Shown one piece after another: positions 22,531-33,005 of a stretch of 60,000 nucleotides of DNA; position 1 is the stretch's first letter; the number at the start of each line of letters is the position of its first letter. The notes under the pieces are model-generated. The model saw only the letters and a program-made list of their open reading frames with translations. It was not told where the DNA came from and made no database searches. The stretch comes from Adiantum capillus-veneris. Taxonomy: Eukaryota; Streptophyta; Polypodiopsida; Polypodiales; Pteridaceae. Location: the NCBI GenBank assembly GCA_014529385.2, contig CM043942.1, positions 62,517,184 through 62,577,183 on the forward strand, read 5' to 3'. The position numbers and the translations under genes were made by a program.

Positions 22531-23037
22531 AAATAATGAGCACGCAGCTACCATGAGCAATACAGCGATCATGATCTTAGAATTCATCTTGCAAGACGGG
22601 CTCTGTGAAGGGAGTTTGCTATACACAAAGGAGAGCTTTGTTATGGTCGGAGAAGCAGACACCAAAGGTGTTTGTAGAGGAGATTTCTTATTGCTTCTAT
22701 ACTTCTTCATAGGCTCAGGTGGCACATTAGATTTAGTTACTGTGGAATCATTTGAAGAGGGTGTTCTTTCAGGCGAAGAGTGAATAGAGACTCCATAACA
22801 AGGCATAGATTTTGTGGCCTCCAACCACTCGAGCAGGTCTTCATCTGACCCATCCGACCGAGTAGGTTGTTCCAGTTCGGGATTGGACTCCATGGACAGG
22901 GAACTATGATGCACCACCGGATCCATTCCGCCTTCAAGGCATTCTCGGTTGCATTGGGGAGCCAGGGGTTCGTATCCACATTGCATCGTTTCCCCAATCA
23001 TGTAGTGCTTTCGTGTGTCATAGCAATGGTCTGCCAA
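22531..23037 (-). other. Unidentified open region after protease
   Basis: A minus-strand frame from 23037 is open into the minisatellite. It is Ser/Pro/Glu-rich with DEDLLEWLEATKSMP and a hydrophobic stretch SKIMIAVLLMVAACSLFAP. I recognise no family. Its first part overlaps the end of the protease-like frame, so its beginning is partly a shadow. It could be element-specific sequence or a second captured piece. Confidence 0.3.
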
Positions 23038-23039
23038 TG

Positions 23040-23839
23040 AGCAATGGGAAGTCGCCTTCTACCTAGGGAAGGCAAACCACCACAAAATCCAAGCTGAATG
23101 TGAAATCTTGAACCTGCAGAGGCACCTTTTCTACAATGCCCAAGGGGTAGACAGTCCTCTGGTCGGCCAAAGTCACTGTGAATGGGGCAGGCCTAGTGGG
23201 CTAGAGACCCAATGCCAGCATAGTAAATTCAGGCATCAGGTTGATACCCGACCCACCATCTACTATGACCCCTGAGAATTCGCGGCTCATAATAGAAACG
23301 GTTGGACGCGGACTCCTGTAATCAGTAAGTGAAGCTTCGGGATAGGATATCATGTAGGATTCGGAGGGCTGCACTGGGAGGTGCCCGCCACTAGACCCTG
23401 CACCAGGGTACAGAGATTGAATGATGGCAAGGGTGTCACTTTGAAAATTTGCATCAAGTCGAAGCATGTCATACAATGACACTTGCTGAAAGGTATTCTT
23501 CAATATAGTCTCTGCTGTAGGTTTTTCTCTTGGGATCAGTGTCTTCTCAGTTTCCTTGATCTTTTGTAAGTCAGCAACTGCTTCTAAGAAAGCCCCATCA
23601 ATATCGGAGAGCATAGTAAAAGATCCTTTCTTAGCACTAGGGGATGGCATGTCAGCTCCTGGAGGAGGTGTAGGCATTGGGGAGGAAAGGGCTGTACCTG
23701 CTGGAAGATTGAGGCCGAGGGTTGCCCTCTGAGCTCGTGTGAGGACACCAGCTGGCTCCTCTACCAGCTGCAACTTGTCTTGAGAGGCAATCATATGGGC
23801 AGAAAGTGGTGGCTTGGGGTTGGTACTAACTGCTATCAA
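23040..23839 (-). pseudogene. Retropepsin-like protease region
   Basis: In the same frame as gag, after a Pro/Ser-rich linker, VIVDGGSGINLMP occupies the position of the aspartic protease active site seen in plant Ty3 elements as D-S/T-G; here it reads D-G-G. After TAG at 23201-23203 the frame continues with FTVTLADQRTVYPLG and GDFPLLIGRPLL, the C-terminal protease motif. A further TAG lies at 23063-23065. The substituted active site and stops argue against activity. Confidence 0.7.
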
Positions 23840-23872
23840 ATTGATCTTGGGAAAGGTGAATTTAGGTTGGCT

Positions 23873-25402
23873 CTAACTTGGGCTCGCAGAGGTAGAGGCG
23901 CGTTGTTTTGGACAATCCTGAGTGTAGTGATCCTGAGCCTCAGGGCAAAGTTGGCATGGAGAAGAGCCTTCTGGCAGAGGGCATTTTCTCTGATAATGCC
24001 CATACTCTCCGCATCTGTAGCAGAGTATGCGCCGATTGGAAGGACGAAACGGGGGACGAGGTGGTTGCTGCATGGAGTTGGAGGTTGAAGTGTAGAAGCT
24101 CTAAGGGGTTGAGGTGGCATTAGCATTATAAAAACTTTGAGTCGGGAAAGTACTTGACATACCTTGGACAGCAGGGGTATTGAGAAAAGGTGGCATGTAG
24201 TTGGGATGGCCGTAGTGGGAAACCATGTTGGATGATGGTGCTAACCCTTGTTGGAGAGAAGGACCAAGACTTTGTTGTATTTTGTGCAATCCCTTTAGGT
24301 AGTAACAATCCTTGTCCTCATGTCCAGATTTTTCACAAAAGTGGCAGTAAACCCGAAGGGGGCATTCCTGTGGAGGGTGCCCTGGAGAGCGGCATGAACT
24401 ACACCAAACCGTAGCCTTAGTCTCTTGATGACACTTGAGCTCTTCTAGCTCGCGCTTAATCTGTTCCAATGCCTCATGATTTGGAGGCTTCTCTTGTCTA
24501 AGACAGAAGGACCTCTCCTCTTGAAGAGCTCGCTGTAACTTTAGGGCTTCCAGTTCCCTGCGCAAGGAAGTCAAAGGATCAGCAGGACTACCTTCTGAGA
24601 ACACAGAGGGAGTATCTATGTGAGGAGAGTTGTTGAAAAACTTCCTAGCCCCATCTATTCTAGTAGCAGCTGCGATGAATTCCTCCAAAGTGGCGTCAGG
24701 TCGGAGGCTCTCCCGGAGTTTTTGCTGAGAGGTTTTTGGAAGCGCCTTCTCCACCCACTTCTTAACCATGAATTCACCGGGTTGCTGGGGAAGTTTGGCA
24801 ACCAGAGACTTGGTTTTGGTCATAAGCTCCGCAAAAGTCTCCTCTGGCTGGAGCACCATGTTGGCCAACTCATCCAACACTTTCTCTCGGTAGTCGCCCG
24901 GCTTGAAGGCTGCACAGAATTGTTGTCTTAAGTCTGCCCAAGTTGCAAAATGATTCTCTGCAAACTGGCTGTACCATTTGTATGCTGAGCCGTCCAAGGT
25001 GGATGGAAAAAGTACCAGATAAGCATCTTCCCTGTTAAGACCACGTCCTCTACAGAGAGATAAAAATCTTCTTGCATGGTCGTCAGCATCTTCTGAAGAA
25101 AGCCATTTGAAGGTAGGATACTTGATGTTTACCTTGGCCAAAACACTAGCTAGTGGCTCCTTGATTCCTTGCTGAGCCTGTTGCTCTATAGCTTGCTGTA
25201 TCAGAATAGGAGAGAGCTTTACTGGAGAAGGTGATCGGGAAGATGGGGAACCTGATGAAGGAATGGGTGATGTGATATGTGGAGGTTTAGGTGATGAGGT
25301 TGAAGGATTTCTACAAGGTGTCAAAGGTCGTCTTCTGTGATAGTACTTCAGAGGGCTCAGTAGTGAGCTTTGACGCTTGACTGTCCTCCTTGTATGTGTC
25401 AT
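23873..25402 (-). pseudogene. Gag with capsid domain and four zinc knuckles
   Basis: 433 residues from 25402 to TAG at 24101-24103, then the same frame to another TAG at 23873-23875. After a Ser/Pro-rich N-terminus the capsid-type domain shows KYPTFKWLSSEDADDH, GSAYKWYSQF and WADLRQQFCAAFKPGDYREK (about residues 90-210). Knuckles of the CX2CX4HX4C type are WCSSCRSPGHPPQEC, YCHFCEKSGHEDKDC and, after the first TAG, CYRCGEYGHYQRKC; CQLCPEAQDHYTQDC is a CX2CX5HX4C variant. Gag packages the element RNA. If the TAGs are read as stops, the protein ends after two knuckles. Confidence 0.85.
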
Positions 25403-25770
25403 GCAGTGACCACCAGTCCAACCACGCTTGGGGCAAGAAAACTTGTGACAGGTCTAGACTCCACCAGACCAGACCAGGTAAGTGACTAGACCCGGCTGGA
25501 CCATGGACGAGACCAGGGGCGAGGAGGACTAGACCAGGGTCGAGGAGGTCTAGACCAGGGACAAGGACAGGTTGGACCAGGGAGAGAGAGGACTAGACCA
25601 GTTGGACCAGGTGAGAGGGGACTAGACTAGTTGGACTAGAGGAGAACAGTGCAAGGCCAGGTTGGTGAAGGTAGGCAAAGCTAGATAAACCTAACTAGCT
25701 TCAAGATTTGCACCTCACAGAGTGAGATTTCAGTTGAGGTCCCCAGCATGATCGCCAAAATGAGAGCACC
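25403..25770 (-). other. 5' leader and primer-binding region
   Basis: Minus-strand sequence next to the 5' LTR contains TGGCGATCATGCTGGGGACC at 25741-25760, a loose match to the tRNA-Asp-type primer site of plant Ty3 elements, about 11 bases from the LTR end. The rest is an imperfect GGACTAGACCAG repeat with no coding frame. Confidence 0.4.
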
Positions 25771-26355
25771 TGTAGCGCAGATAATGTGTCGTGCTCTCTA
25801 TAGTGTGGGTGCCCCTCAGTGCAATGTGCGTGACAATCTCACTGAGTTTTCAAACAAATGAAAACTCTCTCAAACAGAATGAAACACAAAAACAATGGAT
25901 AACAACAGAGACACAACAGTGGACCAGAACATGTGGACTCGACTAGCTCAAAGAACCATGTACAGACTCTGGTTTGGCAGCACACTCAGCTCCAGCCCAG
26001 GACTCACAGGTACAAATGGGGTGTCGAGGCTCAGATGTGCAAGGATGGTGAAGCAGTGCTCTGTGTAAGACTCACTCTAGACGACTACGTACAAGATCAG
26101 AGGTGAAGAAGATGATAACATCACCAACCGCTACTACTCATATGTACCACCATAAAGATCCACCAACGGCTCATAATGTCAGCCATGTGGTGACCTGGCC
26201 ACGAGGTCCACTAGACCACCGTCGGTAGGTACCCTGCCACGTGTCACTCCCTAGACCAGAGGTCCATCCAGAGGGTCCGTCCAGTGTGAACCAAACCCAA
26301 TGTAGCCAACTATCCAACTGTCTGCCCTGTGAAGTGACATTGTAGCCCTGCTACA
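25771..26355 (-). repeat. 5' LTR of the gag-protease element
   Basis: 585 bp, same TGTAGCGC and GCTACA ends as 20800-21351, followed by GGCAC target duplication at 26356-26360. Confidence 0.9.
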
Positions 26356-26360
26356 GGCAC

Positions 26361-26992
26361 AAAAGGTAATCGTTATTCGCTTTCTAAAAGAACCCTTAGA
26401 GGAGTGTCTGGCTAAGCATACTTTCAATCAATGATGATTGAGACTTACCTTACATGTTATTTCACTTTTAAAATAGCAAATGGATCTTTTTATTTCACCC
26501 TTCATTTTATATCCGACATGCTTGACTTTTTTTTGCATTCTATTGAATGTTAGAGTGAAGCTTCACCTTGCATATTTCTAGTAATTTCTATACACACACA
26601 CACACACATTTATGAGTTCTTTTTATTTCACAACCTCACATGTCTTGACTTTTCTTGCAGTCTATAAATTAATTATAATCAATATTCAAAAAATCTCTTT
26701 TATTAAGCAGTTGTTTGTCGAATTTCTTCCTCATCACAAAAAAGCGAACCGAAAATACTAGTATAAATTTGCAAGATTTTTGAACTACATTTTCACATAT
26801 TTCACTGTTTTAGTTCCCTTTACCATGGTTTGCAACCGGCTAGTCTCGATTTTCAATCTGCTCAAGGCTAAGCTGAGGCAATCCTTTCCAGAACACCGAT
26901 TCCAATTAGACTTAACCTAATGACTTTATCACTTTCTTACTTTTTTAGAAAGCCACAGTGACCCTTTCACTTGTTATTCAAGTGAGGGGTGT
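26361..26992. other. AT-rich, gene-free
   Basis: Only a short (CA)n near 26594-26608. No coding or structural feature seen. Confidence 0.5.
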
Positions 26993-27460
26993 TACAACTA
27001 CTACAATCTAAAGAGGTGCACTTAGCCTTAACCTTGCTTGTAACAAAAAATGACTATGTTTGAATGAATATAGCAAAGCGTTTTATATAGTCATATTCTA
27101 GGGTAAAGGGGCCAATAACGGACCGGGGTCCAAAACAGGGCCACCTTTAAAGTAAATAGTAAATATAACCAAAAAATATGAGAATTATGATTGGGATGAC
27201 ATTGGAAATGGCAAGAGCATAATATGACCTATCTTTTCATATCAATTTCATTGAAAAGTGTCAATCCTATTAAATAATTCATAACATTCAAAACTGAATG
27301 TCCCTCTATTGGCCCCCATGTTTTAAGTGGCCTTGTATTGGCCCCTTTACCCTAGAATATGACTATATAAAACGCTTTGCTATATTCATTCAAACATAGT
27401 CATTTTTTGTTACAAGCAAGGTTAAGGCTAAGTGCACCTCTTTAGATTGTAGTAGTTGTA
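26993..27460. mobile_element. Fold-back element with 125-bp inverted arms
   Basis: Positions 26993-27117 and 27336-27460 are reverse complements with no mismatch found by eye, around a 218-bp centre. The inner ends read TAGGGTAAAGGGGCCAATA and its complement. The element is non-coding. It could be a MITE or an inverted duplication. TAGGGTAAAGGGGCCA also occurs at 56519 next to unrelated sequence. No clear target duplication was found outside the arms. Confidence 0.8.
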
Positions 27461-28678
27461 GTAGTAAAGCATTCAAAAGTTTGCTTGTATGACAAGAAAT
27501 TTTTTTAACGTCACATCTCAAATGCACACTTTTCAGCCAACTTTTCACTCTCTTTTATGTCTCTCTCAAGTGTTCTTTCTTCAAATGCTCAAGGTGTAAT
27601 TGTGAGGGACAAAGGCCGAAGGATGGTGGACACATGTCCTCTTTTGTTGAAAAGAAAGGTTTTATAAAGAGTATATCTCTCTTTTATAATGTAAACGAAT
27701 CTTTCCATCATTGTATTTTGGTCCTTTCTTTTAATGCTCACTTAAACTTCCTTGTTTTCTTCTTTAAGAAAAGTTTTATAAAAATGATATATTCTTTTTA
27801 TAATGTAAATGGTATTTCTATCATTATAACTTGGTCTTTGCTTTAATGTTCACTTGACTTTTTTTTTCTTTGTTTAATTTGTAAATGAGTCCTTTAATTT
27901 AAGGATCTAATGACTTCCTTTTCAACCTTTTTGATTTGAAATATACCTTTTTATTGTAAATTTGTGTTTCATTTACAGACAATTTATAACAAGAATTTGT
28001 AAATTATCCTTAAATGAAATACACACACTCCAAGCGTTGTTTGGCTCTCGATCACCATTATATACTTACCTCCATGTCTCAAATTTCAACTCTAAAATTA
28101 GCCTATAAGTTTGCAAACACTGCGTACTATTTTGATTCACGAAGCAATTGTCAGCTTGATTACACAACATGCATAGAACGAGAACCCTTATGTCAAGTAG
28201 GAGGAATAGTGGAAAAAAGAGGGGCATTCGAGACATATTATGTGAATTGCGTCCCGTAAATAGCTTTCTTTGCATTTCTTAAGGCATTTCTAGTATTGAT
28301 AAAATATATTTGAAAAGAAAAATTCATGTATACATGTCACAAGTAATACTTGATCAAGAGAATGCTGTAAGAAAAAAATTCGCATTAATTAGTGTCATTT
28401 TTATGAAATATTATTAATATTAATTGAAACACAATTACTTAGGTCCATCATTCCTTTGAAATGTTTCTATCATTCAATGATGTACGTCATTTGATCATAC
28501 TTTAAAAGCAATTACTTATGTCCATCATTCCTTTAAAATGTTTCTATAATTCAATAATCTACGTCATTTGATCATACTTTAAAAGCAATCACTTTAACAT
28601 TGTCAAATCACATTATTGAAAGGTATCCACATTCGTCATGGCTGCATGTGAGGTATGCTTTTATTGTTGGACTTGCAC

Positions 28679-28713
<35 letters not shown>

Positions 28714-28928
28714 GGGTTTGGAAAGGAAGAGATGCATCTTTGGACTCACCTCTATATAGTCCTTGGTAAAGTGTTGATCTCTCGCTGGCAATTGTGGACC
28801 TTTGGATAAAGTTTGTTAAATGGAGAAGTTAATGTTCATTGTAGAGGGGATTAACTAGGCATACATTCATGTAAGTCATTATGATCATGTAGTTGACACT
28901 TGTTTAATGCACATCCCATTTTCAGTTG
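27461..28928. repeat. AT-rich region with local duplications
   Basis: A diverged tandem duplication around 27650-27850 (AAAGNTTTTATAAA, TTTTATAATGTAAA units). A 77-bp tandem duplication starts at 28443 and 28520 (GTCCATCATTCCTTTNAAAT). A (GT)n tract lies at 28681-28711. A Cys-containing frame at 28014-28259 has no recognised domain. No convincing gene. Confidence 0.6.
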
Positions 28929-29162
28929 TGTCTTACCATATACATGTGGTGGTGATCTGTGCGAACACACTTAGAACCGCCGGGGTATTTTTTTCCCTCA
29001 GTAGGAAGTTTTTTTCCCCGTGCATTATACATACGCCCATCACTATAAGGCTATATTAGCTTTCCAATGCACACTAAGTAATACGACTCTCTGTTGTGTG
29101 CTTTGAGCTTCCTTTGTCTTCTCCAAGCTCTATGTGTTTCCTTGCAACCCTATTTCCAATGT
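28929..29162 (+). repeat. 5' LTR of copia element 1
   Basis: Reverse complement of the copia 2 LTRs over its length: CCATATACATG near the start, GAACACACTTAG, GCACACTAAGTAATAC and GTCTTCTCCAAGCT, ending near CCTATTTCCAATG. ATTGGTAGCATAGC at 29164 occupies the primer-binding position (a decayed initiator-Met-type site). Confidence 0.8.
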
Positions 29163-29459
29163 GATTGGTAGCATAGCATGTTGCGTGTCCTCTCGGGCAT
29201 AGCTGCCAGCATTACCATCACACACCTACTCACTTTCTTCGATTTCAATGAGCTTTGGTGAGTGTCAGCAGGTGGACAAAAATTTCGAGCAGTACTGTGC
29301 AAGCAAATTTGTTCGTTTGTGCAAATTTTTTGTCAGTGCCCATTTTTGCATAACAAGTCCCGTATAGTCTTCTTCAGATTGTGCTATATAGCCCGCATTA
29401 GTCCCGCTTCATTTTTCCTCTTTTTCAATAGTTTTCTCATCAGGTACAGGCATTCACCA

Positions 29460-30149
29460 TGGCTAACAACAACACACGTGTTCAAGATGTTTGCTACTAT
29501 TGAAGATAGATTGGATGGGGACAATTACCCAATGTGGGCTTACATAATGCAACATGTTCTTATGTAGGGCATTGATGTACACCTTGGTTCTATGGATACA
29601 TGCGATGTTGAGGATGTTGCACATTTTGGTGGCAGAATCCTTGCTGCTAGAGCTGTTTTGCCTATGGATGAACAAGCTCATTGGGATGTAAGAGATGCGT
29701 AGGCTCATGCATTGATTGCATTATCTATGAAGCACACTATTACTCCTCACATTTGTTCATCTAGATCTACAAAACAGGCTTGGGATATTCTAGCTTGTCT
29801 TTATACAAGCCGCAATGAGACTAAAATTTCATTGTTGTGCGTAAAGAGCTGGAGTCAAAGATTATGCATGAGGAAGATGAAATGGACACTTTCCTTGCCG
29901 GTATCAAGGATATTAATGAGCAACTTATTTCTGCGGGTGAAGTCATTTTTGACAGTTTCCTTGTGCAGACTGTTCTTGATGCTTTGCCAAATTCTTACCA
30001 GGCTTTTGCTAGTACTTGGGGACTTATGACCCAGGGAAATCCTAAAGTTGTCAAGGTTGATGCATTATGCACATTGTTGTTGCAAGAGTCACTTTCCAAA
30101 AAAAACAAGGCTAAACAACGTGTAGTTGAACTGGCTTTTATTGTTTCTC
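29460..30149 (+). pseudogene. Copia 1 gag
   Basis: ATGGCTAACAACAACAC opens the region. After a frame change, EDRLDGDNYPMWAYIMQHVL, a stop, ITPHICSSRSTKQAWDIL and, after another shift, KELESKIMHEEDEMDTFLAG and FLVQTVLDALPNSYQAF match the copia 2 Gag line by line (UBN2/retrotran_gag type). Stops include TAG at 29700-29702, present at the equivalent site in copia 2. Coding continues across the CACTA insertion: FIVS before it and QRESGNNN after it. Confidence 0.8.
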
Positions 30150-30340
30150 CACTACAAGGTACTTAATATTAGCGACGCTCCTAGTGCGATGCTCAAATGT
30201 GAAAACCCACGGCATCGCTATGCACGTTGCTAAATTATAAGTAACTTAGCGACGCTCATAGCGACGAAGTCAGGGGTAAAAAAACAACCGAGAGCGTCCG
30301 AAAACGCAGATCTCAGATCTGAGTTTTCGACGCGCGCTCA
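30150..30340 (+). repeat. CACTA left terminus and subterminal repeats
   Basis: After CACTACAAGG come TTAGCGACGCTC, GCATCGCTATG, CACGTTGCTAA, TTAGCGACGCTC and ATAGCGACGA. In En/Spm elements such motifs bind TNPA-type protein and are required with the termini for transposition. Confidence 0.8.
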
Positions 30341-30353
30341 AGCAAGCGAAGGT

Positions 30354-30493
30354 AATGCGCACTCTCCCTCTCTCTCTCTCTCTCTCTTTCTTCTCCACAC
30401 ACACACACACACACACACGAGGAGAGGAAGGAGAGTCAGGTATGCTCCTTCTCTCTCCTCACTCTCATGTTCCCTTCCCCTCTTTCTCTCTCC

Positions 30494-30525
<32 letters not shown>

Positions 30526-30532
30526 TTGTGTT

Positions 30533-30585
<53 letters not shown>

Positions 30586-30719
30586 ACATGCATAAACAAA
30601 AAACGCACACACACACATGCATAAACAAAGAATGCACACACACATTGAGAGAGAGAGAGAGAGCATGCATAAACCAAAAACGCACACACACATGCATAAA
30701 CAAAGAATGCACACACATT

Positions 30720-30784
<65 letters not shown>

Positions 30785-30788
30785 AGAT

Positions 30789-30831
<43 letters not shown>

Positions 30832-30845
30832 AGAAGAAGAAGAGA
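30354..30845. repeat. Microsatellite cluster inside CACTA
   Basis: (TC)n, (CA)n and long (GA)n alternate with short CATGCATAAAC-containing units that repeat about four times between (CA)n and (GA)n blocks (30590-30720). All long frames here are low complexity. Confidence 0.95.
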
Positions 30846-31034
30846 CTCTTAACATCGTAGGAAAACATCCCAAGAGACCTTAAAGATCTAGTTGCCAAGG
30901 AGTTGAACTCAAGACCTGTTATTCATGAGGGAAATGGCATAACCAATCTATCACACTTGGGTGATAGAAAATTTATACCATTTTTCTCCTTTTATTAGCG
31001 TGCACACACACCCACACACACACACCCACACCCA

Positions 31035-31065
<31 letters not shown>

Positions 31066-31645
31066 CCGAGAAGAAGAGAGTTTAATTTAACGTCATAGGA
31101 AACTAATTCAAGAGACCTTAAAGATCTAGCCAACGAGGAGTTGAACTCAAGACCTATTATTCAAGAGGGAAATGGAATAACCAATCTACCACACTTGGGT
31201 GATAGAAAGGTTATACCATTTTTCTCTTTTTATTGGCACACACACAACCACACACACACACACGAGAAGAAGAGAGTTTTAACGTCGTAGGAAACTATCC
31301 CAAAAGACGTTAAAGATTATGTTAGATGTAAACTTACATTAGATTAGATTTATGTTTATTTAAGTTAAATTATATTAGATTTAGGTTTATTTTTAGTTAG
31401 ATTTACGTTTGATTAGATTTATGTTTATTTATGTTAGATTTAGATTTACGTTATATTAGATAAGATTTAGATTTATTTAGGTTTATTTACGTTAGATTTA
31501 GATTTACGTTATATTAGATTAGATTTAAGTTTAATTACATTATTTACCTGTTATTGAAGAGGGAAATGGCATAACCAATCTACCACACTTGGGTGATACA
31601 AAGGTTATACCATTTTTCTCTTTTTATCGTTTAAGATAAGGTTAG
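30846..31645 (-). repeat. Array of three tRNA-like SINE units with (CA)n spacers
   Basis: On the minus strand each unit has GATAGATTGGTTATGCC (A-box-like) and, about 30 bases on, TCTTGAGTTCAACTCCT (B box), then AGATCTTTAAGGTCTCTTG and a CCTACGAT/CCTATGAC segment. Units lie at about 30846-30985, 31083-31240 and 31273-31640, separated by (CA)n. The third has lost its middle, where TTAGATTTA-type repeats (31320-31530) are found. Looks like a pol III-derived retroposon amplified in tandem. Confidence 0.6.
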
Positions 31646-32440
31646 ATTTAGATTTACGTTAGATTAGATTTAGGTTTATTTAAGTTAGATTAGATTAGAT
31701 TTATGTTTATTTTGAGTACACCGAAGGATTATACTGCCTACGCGTTTGAGAGTGGTGTCCCGGCCACTACGTCGGAGATGCTTAGGAGTGACCCGAACAC
31801 TGCGTCGGGGTCACCTAGAGGCCTGGATGATGAGCATTCATTGGACAGGGTTGCTATAGTTCACGGGAGGGACATGCCAAAGTGATACGCCTACCTCATC
31901 AATCGTATGTTCGATGAGACCATTATGACCCCTGAGGGGAAGCAAGTGATGGGCCGCATACAACAGTTGTATAAACAGGTTTTTTGACACACTGGGGTCT
32001 CTTGGAGGGATCAAGATAAAGCCTCTAAGGATTATCTTATTGCGACGCTGCATCGGGGATAATCCCGTCTTGATGCAAACTCTTGCTACGTCACTTTGCT
32101 GCCACCACCTGTCTGGATTGGTCGTCCTCTCCTCCCTGATACATTTGACGATGCTTGGATGAGGAGGCGCATGCGCGACTACATGAAGCATTGGAGGTCA
32201 GATGCACAGATGCCAGACCTGACCGGCGTGGAGGAGAGGAGTGGAGGGGTATTAGGGAGGAGAGGACGACCAATCGAGACAGGTGGTGGCAGCAAAGTGA
32301 CGCAGCAAGAGTTTGCATCAAGACGGGATTATCCCATCACCTAGGGAGTGGCGGCTGGGCCAGCTTCGAGGAGGATTTTGTCCCATCACCTGGGTCATGG
32401 ATCGACGGGGTGGAGAGGTGAGAGTATTAAACTCTTGCAT
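31646..32440 (+). pseudogene. Second-gene-like fragment (Transposase_24-like) with inverted repeat
   Basis: The conceptual frames include GKQVMGRIQQLYKQ, MRRRMRDYMKHWRSDAQMP and SHHLGSGGWASFEEDFV. The last closely matches SSHHLGSGGWASFEVDFV in the gene at 37498-38809. Frames are broken by stops and shifts. Positions 32058-32142 and 32249-32333 are an 85-bp inverted repeat with about three mismatches, so part of the coding sequence has been duplicated in reverse. Confidence 0.6.
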
Positions 32441-32886
32441 TGAAGTATTTGTATATGTGAGGCCCATTCACATCTACACAGCTAGTAGCCCCATTGGTAT
32501 GTCTTTTACCCTTCAATGGAGCGAATCACCCACATGTTCAATTAGGTTAGATTTAAGATAAGATTTTGGATTGAGTTTTTATATTAGAGTCTACCTTCGA
32601 GATTACGGTAAAAAAATTAGAGTTAGACAAACGATGAAAAGATCTACTGTGAAAAGATGTTAAGATGATGTGCAATGCTACAGCTAGAGAAGAGGCAAAG
32701 GGGTTTTGTCCACTACATGCACTATCATGTAGATGTGGGTGTGTAGATTTCTTGTACCCACAAATATAGGCATTGACCATTAAAGATGAGATTATAACCC
32801 GGTGGTTCTGATCTCCGTGCACCTCTAGACCGAGGTGTGCGGGGATTGGACATGACTGGAGAATGTGAGGTAGTTTACAGTGTGAA

Positions 32887-32941
<55 letters not shown>

Positions 32942-33005
32942 AAGACGAAGAATGTTAATAGAAGATTAAATTTATTGTCCAGGTTATAAGATTTTTACCA
33001 TCATT
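32441..33005. repeat. Gene-free with (GA)n
   Basis: AT-rich sequence, then (GA)n at 32889-32938 just upstream of the transposase gene. It may include its 5' untranslated part. No other feature. Confidence 0.5.

Larger units (their letters stand above)
20800..26355 (-). mobile_element. Complete LTR retrotransposon with gag-protease and captured host sequence
   Basis: Two closely similar LTRs (20800-21351 and 25771-26355) begin TGTAGCGC and end GCTACA. They are flanked by the identical 5-bp GGCAC at 20795-20799 and 26356-26360, which proves transposition as a unit of 5.56 kb. Gag and protease read on the minus strand, so the right LTR is the 5' one. No RT, RNase H or integrase motif is present, so movement must have depended on enzymes of another element. 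The 3' half holds a Ser/Pro-rich open region, a G-rich minisatellite and a PPT translocator fragment. Confidence 0.9.

Noticed and set aside
30846-31645. Genuine tRNA genes
   Set aside because: Box-like sequences exist but no cloverleaf with matched acceptor stem was found; repeated units with (CA)n favour a SINE.
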